From assembly GCF_030823405.1 (NCBI RefSeq), contig NZ_JAUSXC010000001.1, forward strand, positions 1,409,001 through 1,473,000: a stretch of 64,000 nucleotides of DNA, written 5' to 3'. The stretch is from Chryseobacterium ginsenosidimutans. Its GTDB lineage: Bacteria > Bacteroidota > Bacteroidia > Flavobacteriales > Weeksellaceae. Made by a program: the position numbers and the translations under genes. Positions 8,367 through 16,568 of the stretch are shown one piece after another; positions within the stretch are counted from its first letter, which is position 1; every line of letters starts with the position of its first letter. The notes below the pieces were generated by a model. The model was not told where the DNA came from, searched no databases, and worked only from the letters and a program-made list of their open reading frames with translations.

Positions 8367-9012
8367 TGACGAACAGCTGATCCTTGAAGGTGTAAAAATG
8401 CTGTTGTCTTCCGAAACCGGGATTTCGGTAGTTTCTACATCGGGCACCGGACCGGATTTTTTAGAAACATTAAAAAGTATTCCTGCCGAAAATTTTCCCA
8501 ATATCGCTTTGGTTGATGTACAGATGCAGCCAATGAATGGTTTTGAATTGGTAGAGATTCTTAAAGAAAAATACCCTGAACTTAAAATTATCATTCTCTC
8601 TTCACATTATAAAACCACCATTTTAGGGTATATGGTAAAATTAGGGGTTTCGGCTTTTTTACCTAAAAATTCTAACCGTGATGCCTTTATAGAAGCTATT
8701 ACAATGGTATATAAAAACGGAATTTTTTTCACTCCGGAAGATCATCAGATGATTTTATCTTACATGAACAGTCCTACAAAAAAGAGAACACTTTTTGAAA
8801 TGGACGACGAACTTTCCGACCGTGAAAAAGATGTCGTAAAACTGATCTGTCAGGAATGTACCAATAACGAAATTGCCGAAAAACTATTTATCAGTCCAAG
8901 AACGGTAGAAAGCCACAGACAGAGAATTGTTGAAAAAATTGGCGCTAAAAATACTGTGGGAATAGTAATTTATGCAATTATCAACAATATTTATCCTTTA
9001 GAAAGAATTTGA
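8335..9012 (+). CDS. response regulator, NarL/LuxR type
   Basis: The 225-residue protein has a receiver domain with acidic pocket D11-D12, phospho-acceptor D61 (LVDVQMQPMNG) and the conserved lysine in FLPKNS, followed by a GerE-type helix-turn-helix near 161-205 (LSDREKDVVKLI...ISPRTVESHRQRIVEKI). It is the partner of the overlapping kinase. Targets are unknown; the phospholipase gene that follows after a terminator is a neighbour that could be tested. Confidence 0.9.
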   Translation: MNSQIKIALIDDEQLILEGVKMLLSSETGISVVSTSGTGPDFLETLKSIPAENFPNIALVDVQMQPMNGFELVEILKEKYPELKIIILSSHYKTTILGYMVKLGVSAFLPKNSNRDAFIEAITMVYKNGIFFTPEDHQMILSYMNSPTKKRTLFEMDDELSDREKDVVKLICQECTNNEIAEKLFISPRTVESHRQRIVEKIGAKNTVGIVIYAIINNIYPLERI

Positions 9013-9036
9013 TTCCGTAGAAATACGGAATTTTTC
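9012..9036 (+). terminator. terminator after response regulator
   Basis: ATTCCGTA (9012-9019) pairs with TACGGAAT (9024-9031) around a GAAA loop, followed by T residues; it starts on the stop codon. Confidence 0.8.
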
Positions 9037-9150
9037 ATTTAGTACTTTTTACTCTATAATTCCTATATTTTTCACCGTTACTTTGAGGTGTTCGTAAAAT
9101 AAGTGCTTCATTATTAATAAATGAAGATTAATATATAACCACAAATTGAC

Positions 9151-10497
9151 ATGAAAAATAATATTATTTCTGTCGGGATTTTCTTCGATGGAACAGGAAA
9201 TAACGGAGTGAATGCCTCTTCTTTCCAAAAGCCCTCGAAGAACAATGAAAGTTATTATAACAATATTACCAATATCTATAAATTATCAGAACTTTTTGAA
9301 GGTAATGAAAAGATTTATATAGAAGGAATTGGGACTGTCACAGGTTCTGAAGACAGCGATTATGCAATGGCAACCTGCAAAAACCCTATGGGAGACAAAG
9401 GTTATTCTTCGGATGACAAACTGGCAAAAGCTCACGATTTTATCAGTGAAATTGTAGTTGATACAACCACAGAATATCATTTTTATGTGTACGGATTCAG
9501 CAGAGGGTGTATGTTGGCGAGAGTTTTATGCAACGAATTATTAAGTCAGAATTCAAAAATTTCGGGAAATATCAATATAAAATTTCTGGGTGTTTTTGAT
9601 ACTGTTGAATCTGCCCCTTTCAACGAATATGATGTGACGGTTTTACCGGGAACGGAAAGGATGCTACATCTTTGCGCTGTGAACGAATGCAGATATTTTT
9701 TCCCGTTGACGGGCATTTTTGAAGATTCTAAAGATATGGAAGATATAAAATCTGAAATAGGAAATGCTGTGTGGAAAGAAATTTTCGTTCCCGGAGCTCA
9801 TGCAGATCTAGGTGGAGGATACCTGGAAGGATCTCAATCTGTGTATGTTTCGCCGAATTTTATGAAAAATAGTGAACTTGTTTCTTATGTGGAAAATGTA
9901 AGAACGACAGCTACAGATTCAAATGGAAATAAAATATGGAGCGATGTTCTTAAGAATTATCAGTTAGATCAGGGTGATATTTTTTCTCAGGCTTATGTTG
10001 AGAGAGATTTAGTTTATAATGAGCTTTCAAAAGTGTATGGAAAGCTTATGCTTTTGGAATCGAACGCAGAAGAAAAGATTTTCAGCACCAATTTCAGCGA
10101 ATCAGATTTTGAAATCGATCCCAATATGCATCCGTATTTAATTGAACTTTCAAATGCTTTGGAGAATTATAGCAAAGACCTTTCTTCAGAGTTGAAACCG
10201 AATTACAATTATAAAAAACTGGCAGATTACACTCATATTTCTGCAAATTTTGGCTTATATCATCCCGGATTAATGCTGAATTCCAGATCAGGAGCTAATG
10301 CCGAATTCATCAACAATGGGTTAAATGTACCGAGCAATTCTGATGATCAGTTCAGTGCAAACCAGTCCAAATTGCAATCGGAAATTCATCATGTAGAAGA
10401 TTCTATTGTAGATTATGCATACGGAACGAATATTCCGAACAATGATAATTGGAGTCGTACCATATTAATTAAAGAGAACTTATATAATAGATGTTAG
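9151..10497 (+). CDS. DUF2235 / Tle1-like phospholipase, alpha/beta hydrolase
   Basis: The 448-residue protein opens with the family segment FFDGTGNN (11-18). The nucleophile elbow is GFSRG with Ser117; FDTVES at 149-154 and VPGAHADLGGGY (213-224, with H217 and D219) are the other conserved blocks of DUF2235 proteins. Members include Tle1 lipases delivered by type VI secretion systems, where they attack membrane phospholipids of rivals. There is no signal peptide, and no Hcp, VgrG, PAAR or immunity-like gene next to it, so delivery and target remain open. It is monocistronic between two terminators. Confidence 0.8.
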   Translation: MKNNIISVGIFFDGTGNNGVNASSFQKPSKNNESYYNNITNIYKLSELFEGNEKIYIEGIGTVTGSEDSDYAMATCKNPMGDKGYSSDDKLAKAHDFISEIVVDTTTEYHFYVYGFSRGCMLARVLCNELLSQNSKISGNINIKFLGVFDTVESAPFNEYDVTVLPGTERMLHLCAVNECRYFFPLTGIFEDSKDMEDIKSEIGNAVWKEIFVPGAHADLGGGYLEGSQSVYVSPNFMKNSELVSYVENVRTTATDSNGNKIWSDVLKNYQLDQGDIFSQAYVERDLVYNELSKVYGKLMLLESNAEEKIFSTNFSESDFEIDPNMHPYLIELSNALENYSKDLSSELKPNYNYKKLADYTHISANFGLYHPGLMLNSRSGANAEFINNGLNVPSNSDDQFSANQSKLQSEIHHVEDSIVDYAYGTNIPNNDNWSRTILIKENLYNRC

Positions 10498-10524
10498 TAC
10501 TTTTTCAATTTTAAATTTAGGTGT

Positions 10525-10557
10525 AGGGCTGTCCTGATTAGACAGCTCTCTTTTTTT
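10525..10557 (+). terminator. terminator after Tle1-like gene
   Basis: AGGGCTGTC (10525-10533) pairs with GACAGCTCT (10541-10549), including one wobble, followed by seven T. Confidence 0.8.
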
Positions 10558-10588
10558 GCTAATAATTTTTTTAATATAAGTTTTTGGA

Positions 10589-10617
10589 AGTCACTTTTTA
10601 AGTGGCTCTTTTTCTTT
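10589..10617 (+). terminator. second terminator-like hairpin
   Basis: AGTCACTT (10589-10596) pairs with AAGTGGCT (10600-10607), one wobble, then a T-rich tail. It backs up the hairpin just upstream. Confidence 0.55.
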
Positions 10618-10640
10618 TCATTATATTCCTTTATTTTCCG

Positions 10641-10648
10641 TATTTTTG
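10641..10648 (+). promoter_or_regulatory. -7 promoter element of the ABC-F gene
   Basis: TATTTTTG followed by CACGCG, 40 bases before the start codon; fits TAnnTTTG. Confidence 0.55.
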
Positions 10649-10688
10649 CACGCGAAAATTCATTATTCATTTATAATCATTATTTAAC

Positions 10689-12611
10689 ATGCTTTCGGTT
10701 CAAGGTTTAGGATTACATCATTCGGGAAACTATCTGTTTCAAAACGTAAATTTCACCATTAAAAAGGATGATAAAATTGGTTTGGTTGGTAAAAATGGAG
10801 CTGGGAAATCCACTTTGTTAAAAATACTTTCAGGAGAAATTACTTTCTTTGAAGGAAATGTAGTACCTGAAGGAAATATTACCATCGGTTTTCTGAAGCA
10901 GGATCTTGATTTTGTGAAGGGAAGAACCGTTTGGAACGAAACGATGCAGGCTTTTGAGCAGATTAATGCATGGAAAGAGGAATTGGAAGAAATAAATCAT
11001 CAAATGACGGTAAGAACCGATTACGAAAGTGATTCTTATACAGATTTGATTAACAGAATGACCGATCTTAATGACCTTTTAATGCATCATGATGCTTATA
11101 ATCTGGAGGGTGATATCGAAAAAGTACTGTTTGGTTTAGGTTTTAAGGCTGATGATTTTCATAAAATAACCGATGAATTTTCAGGAGGATGGAGAATGAG
11201 AATCGAATTGGCAAAACTTCTTCTTCAGAAAAACGATTTGATGCTTCTCGATGAGCCTACCAATCACCTTGATATGGAGTCTATTATATGGCTCGAAAAC
11301 TTCTTGAAAGATTATCCCGGAGGGATTCTTCTGGTAAGTCACGATAAACAGTTTATGACTGCAGTTTGTAATAGAACTTTTGACGTGAATAACAGAAAAG
11401 TTGATGATTATAAAGCCAATTATTCCAAATATCTGGTGATGCGTGAAGACCGACGTGAAAAACTGATTCAGGCTAAAAAGAATCAGGATGCGGAAATCAA
11501 GCAGATGGAAGATAATATTAATAAGTTCCGTGCGAGTGCTACCAAAGCATCTTTTGCGCAGTCGCTTATTAAAAAATTGGATAAAATTGACCGTATTGAA
11601 GTTGATAATGAAGATGTTTCAAAATTTAATATCCGTTTCGTACAGTCACAAGTTCCGGGGAAAGTGATATTCGAAGCCGAAAATCTGGGTAAATCTTATG
11701 GTGAAAAACAGATTTTTGATGATGTGGATTTCATCGTTCAGAGAGGCGATAGAATTGCACTTCTTGGCCAAAACGGACAGGGAAAAACGACACTGGCTAA
11801 AATTCTGGCTGGAGATATTCAGGATTATTCAGGTTCTTGGAATCTTGGACACAACGTGAACATCGGATATTTCGCACAGAATCAGGAAGAAGTTTTAACA
11901 CCCAATAAAACCGTTCAGGAAGAAGCTGAAGATTCAGCAACGGAAGAAACAAGACCGAGAGTAAGAGATTTGTTAGGATCTTTCCTTTTCCAGGGTGAAG
12001 CCGTAAATAAAAAAACAAAAGTACTTTCCGGAGGAGAAAGAAACCGTCTGGCGCTTTGTAAATTGCTTTTACGCCCTTTCAACACGTTGATTATGGATGA
12101 GCCTACCAATCACTTGGATATTCAGTCTAAGGAGATTATCAAGCTCGCTTTACAGAAGTTTGAAGGTACTTTAATAGTAATTTCTCACGACAGAGAATTC
12201 CTGCAAGGACTTTGCGACAAGATTTATGAATTCCGTGACGGTAAAATGAAAGAATTCTTAGGCGATATCAATGAATATCTTGAATTCAGACAGAAAGAAA
12301 GCATTAGAGAAATTTCTGCAGAAAAAGCAAAACTTCACAGTGAAGAGCCTAAAGTTGAGGTAAAAAAAGTTGAAGAGAAACCTGTTGCCAATCAATCGGC
12401 GATTGTAAGCAAAGAGCATAAAAATATTCAGAATAAACTGAAAAAAGTAGAAGAAAAAATTTCCGAGCTTGAAACAAAAGTAGAAGAAATGGAAGCTTCT
12501 TTCACAAAAGAAAATCCTTCTGACGAAACACTGGAAAAATATAATAAAACTAAAGAAGATTTAGATCTTGCCTTGCAAGAGTGGGAGCATTTGGGTTCCC
12601 AATTAGATTAA
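10689..12611 (+). CDS. ABC-F family ATPase, ribosome-associated type (Uup/YheS-like)
   Basis: The 640-residue protein has two ABC domains without membrane segments: Walker A motifs GKNGAGKS (34-41) and GQNGQGKT (360-367), signature motifs FSGGWRMR and LSGGERNR, and Walker B LLDEPTNHLD / IMDEPTNHLD. A charged linker lies between the domains and a Lys/Glu-rich coiled coil closes the protein (from about residue 560), as in Uup. ABC-F proteins act on the ribosome to resolve stalls or confer drug protection. The general cell-housekeeping type is more likely than a resistance type, since the linker is not extended. Confidence 0.92.
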   Translation: MLSVQGLGLHHSGNYLFQNVNFTIKKDDKIGLVGKNGAGKSTLLKILSGEITFFEGNVVPEGNITIGFLKQDLDFVKGRTVWNETMQAFEQINAWKEELEEINHQMTVRTDYESDSYTDLINRMTDLNDLLMHHDAYNLEGDIEKVLFGLGFKADDFHKITDEFSGGWRMRIELAKLLLQKNDLMLLDEPTNHLDMESIIWLENFLKDYPGGILLVSHDKQFMTAVCNRTFDVNNRKVDDYKANYSKYLVMREDRREKLIQAKKNQDAEIKQMEDNINKFRASATKASFAQSLIKKLDKIDRIEVDNEDVSKFNIRFVQSQVPGKVIFEAENLGKSYGEKQIFDDVDFIVQRGDRIALLGQNGQGKTTLAKILAGDIQDYSGSWNLGHNVNIGYFAQNQEEVLTPNKTVQEEAEDSATEETRPRVRDLLGSFLFQGEAVNKKTKVLSGGERNRLALCKLLLRPFNTLIMDEPTNHLDIQSKEIIKLALQKFEGTLIVISHDREFLQGLCDKIYEFRDGKMKEFLGDINEYLEFRQKESIREISAEKAKLHSEEPKVEVKKVEEKPVANQSAIVSKEHKNIQNKLKKVEEKISELETKVEEMEASFTKENPSDETLEKYNKTKEDLDLALQEWEHLGSQLD

Positions 12612-12628
12612 TTTTTCTTATTCAAAAT

Positions 12629-12763
12629 AATGCTTTGTGAAACTCAGCTTGACAATACAACAAATTTACTGTTAATAATAGTAGAATATTAGTGATGTCA
12701 AGCTGATGTTCTGGAAGTATTGTAACAAACTACCGAGAGCTTCTACATATTATTCAAAGCATT
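12629..12763. repeat. nested inverted-repeat element, possibly MITE-like
   Basis: The outer arms AATGCTTTG (12629-12637) and CAAAGCATT (12755-12763) and the inner arms CAGCTTGACA (12645-12654) and TGTCAAGCTG (12696-12705) are perfect inverted repeats, nested in a gene-free stretch. The 12612-12813 gap holds nothing else except the promoter at its end. Confidence 0.5.
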
Positions 12764-12801
12764 TTAATAAAACTTTAATCTAAGTTTTTAATTTATTTTC
12801 A

Positions 12802-12809
12802 TACTTTTG
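12802..12809 (+). promoter_or_regulatory. -7 promoter element of the small CxxCH protein gene
   Basis: TACTTTTG ends 4 bases before the ATG at 12814, so the mRNA is expected to be leaderless. Confidence 0.55.
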
Positions 12810-12813
12810 AAAC

Positions 12814-13170
12814 ATGATTTTTAAAGAAAGCAGAAATCTAAAGAATTTTATTTCCAAATTATTGTTTGGGATATATTTTCTTGCGATGTTTTCTCAAAAT
12901 TTCCACAATCACAGTTCTGAAGATGTTTTTAAGAGTTTCAGCTTTAAAAAAACAGAAAATACCATTACAAAAAATGTAACGAAAGAAAAAGCAGCCGACT
13001 GTTTGGCTTGTCATTTCTTGGCTACAGGACATACTTTAGTTCCTGAAGAATTCAATTTTTCTTTTGAAAATTACACGCATGAAGTAGAACAGGTTCTTAC
13101 TGTTCAGGAAAAAATATGGTCTCAGACTAAATTTACCTTTCAGCTTCGCGGTCCTCCTGCAATTTCATAA
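12814..13170 (+). CDS. small exported or membrane-anchored protein with CxxCH motif
   Basis: The 118-residue protein has a hydrophobic segment at residues 13-27, then a short HNHSS run, and a DCLACHF motif near residue 69 (C-x-x-C-H), and ends in LRGPPAIS. It resembles small proteins (DUF2946-like) that in Bacteroidetes often precede TonB receptors for metals; this is recalled from context, not shown. The Cys and His residues could bind a metal ion; a heme attachment role is less likely as there is only one motif in a small protein. It is followed by the TonB receptor and lipoprotein genes. Confidence 0.7.
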   Translation: MIFKESRNLKNFISKLLFGIYFLAMFSQNFHNHSSEDVFKSFSFKKTENTITKNVTKEKAADCLACHFLATGHTLVPEEFNFSFENYTHEVEQVLTVQEKIWSQTKFTFQLRGPPAIS

Positions 13171-13204
13171 TTCATAGATTTTTTCGGATTTTTTTAACTT
13201 AAAT

Positions 13205-13225
13205 TTTAATATTTAATATTTAATA
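13205..13225 (+). repeat. three tandem TTTAATA heptamers
   Basis: Perfect tandem copies of TTTAATA lie in the 221-bp leader region before the TonB receptor gene. Confidence 0.6.
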
Positions 13226-13304
13226 TTTCTTGATGGAATTATACCATCGGGTAATAATTAAATATTAATAATATTGAGGATGTATTTAACTAGGTTAATG
13301 CATC

Positions 13305-13322
13305 GTACAATTTCCATTGTAC
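13305..13322 (+). promoter_or_regulatory. hairpin upstream of TonB receptor gene
   Basis: GTACAAT and ATTGTAC are perfect arms around a TTCC loop, about 70 bases before the start codon. It could be an operator or an mRNA structure; there is no T-run, so it is not a terminator. Confidence 0.4.
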
Positions 13323-13391
13323 AAAAAATCCAACCATAAATTTTTACGAAAAAATGTGCTTCATAAAAAGCACGAAATCAATCTATTTATA

Positions 13392-15776
13392 ATGAAATTG
13401 ATATATAGTTTAATGCTTATTCTTTGCGGATTTGCATTTACAAACGCACAGCAGACTTACGCTGTAGAAGGAACTGTTCAGGATTTTCACGATAAAACCG
13501 TTTTAGAAAATGCAGTCGTGAAGATTGGTAATTTTACCACGAAAACAGGAAAAAACGGTAAGTTTTCTTTCGATAAAATTCCTGCGGGAAAATATATACT
13601 CATTGCTAAACATCCTGATTGTAATGATTATACTGAAAATGTAGGAGTTACACAGGATTTGCACTTAACGATCATTCTCGAACATCATGTTCAGGACATC
13701 GAAACGGTGACAATTCATGGAAGTCATAAAAGCAATGGTTCTTTAGTTGTCAAAACACTCGATAAGTCTGAAATTGAACGGAATTCTACTGATAATTTAG
13801 GGAATTTATTGACGAAAATTTCAGGAGTTTCTGCGTTGAAGACAGGGAATAATATCTCAAAACCGATTATCCACGGACTTTACGGAAGTAGAATTGCTAT
13901 TTTAAATAATGGAGTGAAACTTGCCGAACAGGAATGGGGAGTGGAGCATGCACCAAATGTTGATATTAATAATTTTCAACATATCGATGTTATCAAAGGA
14001 GCTTCTGCTTTGAAATACGGAAGTGATGCCATTGGCGGAGTAGTCGTGATGGAACCTGAAATTTTTCCTAAAAAAGATACGATCAAAGGTTCTGTAGGAC
14101 TTACCGGAATTTCAAACGGAAGAGGTTTGGGATTGGATGTAGACGTTGCCAAAGTCTGGAAAAACGGTTGGGCTGTAAAATCTGGTGGAAGCATCAAGAA
14201 ATTAGGAGATCAGCATACTCCGGATTATAATCTGATGAATACGGGAATGGATTTTTCGTCTTTCAATTTTACGGTTCAGAATAATTCTTATGAAAAAGGA
14301 ATTTCATTTGATTATTATCTCACAAACCAGAATATCGGAATTTACAGAGGTTCTCATGTCGGAAATAATGAAGATTTTTATAATGCAATAACTTCTAAGA
14401 TACCTGTTTACACAGGAAACTTCAGTTATGATATTGACAATCCGAGACAGGTCATCGAGCATCATATTGCGAAAGTTTCCGCTTTCAAAAGATTTGAAAA
14501 TATTGGAAAACTGTCTGCAACGTACAGTTATCAGTTTAATCACAGACAGGAATATGATATCAGAAGAGGTGAATTGAAAGATACACCTTCTCTTGATCTG
14601 GAATTAATGACGCATCAGTTCAACCTTAATGATTTACTGGAAAGAGGAAAATTTTCTTTGGAAACCGGTGTTGATGCGAGTTTTCAGAATAATTATTCAG
14701 ATCCAGCAACGAAAGCCAGACGTTTGATTCCTAATTATGACAAATATGCTGCAGGAATTTATTCGGTTTTCAAATATAAAATTTCACATGATTTTAATGT
14801 GGAAGCTGGTGCTAGATATGATTTCACCCGTTATGATGTGACCAAATGGTACGACAAAAGCGATTGGGAAAATCGATATGCAGATTCTTATCCTCAGTTT
14901 TATGTGAAGACTGATCAGAACAGAATTTTGACGCGCCCTCAATTGAATTATGAAAATTTTTCATTCAATGCAGGTTTGGAATATCGCCCGAATTCTAATT
15001 TTGATTTGAAATTTAATTATGCAAAAGTGGGAAGAACTCCGAATATTGCTGAATTATTTTCAGATGGCTTACATCACTCGGCTTCAGTCATCGAAATTGG
15101 TGATATGGGACTGAAAAATGAACAGGGACATCAGTTTAATCTGACGGTTGACTCAAAATTCAATGTGTTGAAAGGATTAAATGTTTCTGTGAATCCATAC
15201 CTTTTTATCACTAAAAATTTCATCAATGAAGTTCCCACAGGAGTTCAGAATACGATCAGAGGAGTATTTCCGGTCTGGTCTTATCAGCAGATCGATGCGA
15301 AAATGTACGGTGTAGATATGGATGTAAACTTTAAACTTACTGATCATCTGACGTATGTCGGAAAAGGAAGTTATGTTTATGGTCAAGATGATACTCACAA
15401 TGTCCCGTTGATTTTAATGATGCCTTCAAATTTTTCAAATGCATTGCAGTTCAATAAAGAAAACTGGAATCAGTTTTACTTTACGGTAGAAAATCAAACG
15501 TTTTTGAAGCAAAACAGATTTCCGGTGTATAATGCAACTATTCCTATTTATGTAGGTGGTGATGAAGTGCAGAGAACAGTTGATCTGAGCACTCCGCCCA
15601 ACGGTTATTCTCTTTGGAATATCCAGACGGGAATCAACATCAGCAAAAATCTTTCTGCAGGTCTTATTGTGAATAATCTTTTTGATGTTTCGTACAGAGA
15701 TTATCTCAACCGTATGAGGTTCTTCGCAGATGAGGCAGGGAGGAACTTTATTTTAAACTTTAGATACAGATTCTAA
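13392..15776 (+). CDS. TonB-dependent outer-membrane receptor
   Basis: From the ATG at 13392 the product has 794 residues: signal peptide (1-19, ending in NAQ), a carboxypeptidase-like regulatory domain (about 22-100), a plug domain (about 120-225, with HVIKGASALKYGSDAIGGVV-type segment) and a beta barrel ending in aromatic-tipped FRYRF. The frame extends 25 codons further upstream from a TTG, but the signal peptide shows the ATG to be right. It imports a bulky or scarce nutrient through the outer membrane using TonB. The small CxxCH protein upstream and lipoprotein downstream suggest a metal, but the ligand is not known. Confidence 0.92.
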   Translation: MKLIYSLMLILCGFAFTNAQQTYAVEGTVQDFHDKTVLENAVVKIGNFTTKTGKNGKFSFDKIPAGKYILIAKHPDCNDYTENVGVTQDLHLTIILEHHVQDIETVTIHGSHKSNGSLVVKTLDKSEIERNSTDNLGNLLTKISGVSALKTGNNISKPIIHGLYGSRIAILNNGVKLAEQEWGVEHAPNVDINNFQHIDVIKGASALKYGSDAIGGVVVMEPEIFPKKDTIKGSVGLTGISNGRGLGLDVDVAKVWKNGWAVKSGGSIKKLGDQHTPDYNLMNTGMDFSSFNFTVQNNSYEKGISFDYYLTNQNIGIYRGSHVGNNEDFYNAITSKIPVYTGNFSYDIDNPRQVIEHHIAKVSAFKRFENIGKLSATYSYQFNHRQEYDIRRGELKDTPSLDLELMTHQFNLNDLLERGKFSLETGVDASFQNNYSDPATKARRLIPNYDKYAAGIYSVFKYKISHDFNVEAGARYDFTRYDVTKWYDKSDWENRYADSYPQFYVKTDQNRILTRPQLNYENFSFNAGLEYRPNSNFDLKFNYAKVGRTPNIAELFSDGLHHSASVIEIGDMGLKNEQGHQFNLTVDSKFNVLKGLNVSVNPYLFITKNFINEVPTGVQNTIRGVFPVWSYQQIDAKMYGVDMDVNFKLTDHLTYVGKGSYVYGQDDTHNVPLILMMPSNFSNALQFNKENWNQFYFTVENQTFLKQNRFPVYNATIPIYVGGDEVQRTVDLSTPPNGYSLWNIQTGINISKNLSAGLIVNNLFDVSYRDYLNRMRFFADEAGRNFILNFRYRF

Positions 15777-15828
15777 AGGTTTCAGAAAATTATTTAAACA
15801 AAATTTACAATCTTAAAATTTAAAAAAA

Positions 15829-16428
15829 ATGAAATCATTCAATACAAAAAATATCATCAAATTATTAGCTGTTTTATTTATTACAATTACTGTTGTTTCT
15901 TGTCAGAGAGACGGCTCGGCAGCAGAAGATGACCTTCCGCAGGAGGATCTTACCAATATTATTTTAAAAGTAAAAGATATTACTCCCGGAAGTACCACGA
16001 CAACAGCAACAGCTTATAATTACAGCATGGGAGCTGGTGGAGCTCAACCTATTAAATTGGAAGACGGAAAAACGTATGAAGTCATTGCAGAATTTAAAAA
16101 CGGAAACGAAGATGCAACACAGGAAATCAGAGATGCAAAAGATGAACACTTTTTAGTTTTCAATTTTCCTAATTCTGATATTGTTTTGACCCGTGCAGAC
16201 GATGCTTCTTCTACAAGAGCTGATGGGAAACGTGTAGGTTTGAAAACTGAATGGGTGGTAAATAAAGCAAAAAAGAATCCTGCTGCAACAAGTCAGTTGA
16301 TTTTTACCCTTTATCATGAGCCGGCAACAGTTTCGGAAGATTCTGAAGTAACCGGAAACGGTATTGTTTACGGAAAACAAACAGGAGGCGAAACAGATGC
16401 TCAGGCAAATTATAATATTACTAATTAA
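15829..16428 (+). CDS. lipoprotein linked to the TonB receptor
   Basis: The 199-residue product has a lipoprotein signal peptide with lipobox VVSC (Cys25). The mature part starts with an acidic, flexible stretch rich in Asp and Glu, followed by a beta-rich domain with no recognised family. It follows the TonB receptor after 52 bases and is closed by a strong terminator, so the two most likely form a unit. It may serve as a surface or periplasmic ligand-binding partner; this is inferred only from position. Confidence 0.75.
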   Translation: MKSFNTKNIIKLLAVLFITITVVSCQRDGSAAEDDLPQEDLTNIILKVKDITPGSTTTTATAYNYSMGAGGAQPIKLEDGKTYEVIAEFKNGNEDATQEIRDAKDEHFLVFNFPNSDIVLTRADDASSTRADGKRVGLKTEWVVNKAKKNPAATSQLIFTLYHEPATVSEDSEVTGNGIVYGKQTGGETDAQANYNITN

Positions 16429-16451
16429 TATATCTTTTAATCTTGTTAGCA

Positions 16452-16480
16452 AACCACCGAATTTTTCGGTGGTTTTTTAT
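16452..16480 (+). terminator. terminator after lipoprotein gene
   Basis: AACCACCGA (16452-16460) pairs with TCGGTGGTT (16466-16474), followed by T residues. Confidence 0.85.
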
Positions 16481-16538
16481 TTAACAATATTTGGCTGTAT
16501 AAGTTGATTTTAATTGATAGATTTTCATAAAATTTTCA

Positions 16539-16546
16539 TATTTTTG
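16539..16546 (+). promoter_or_regulatory. -7 promoter element of tig
   Basis: TATTTTTG followed by CAACC, 22 bases before the tig start codon. Confidence 0.6.
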
Positions 16547-16568
16547 CAACCTAAAATTTTAATCAATA

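Noticed and set aside
9151..10497. A type VI secretion cluster around the Tle1-like gene
   Set aside because: No Hcp, VgrG, PAAR, sheath or immunity-like gene was found in the neighbouring frames.
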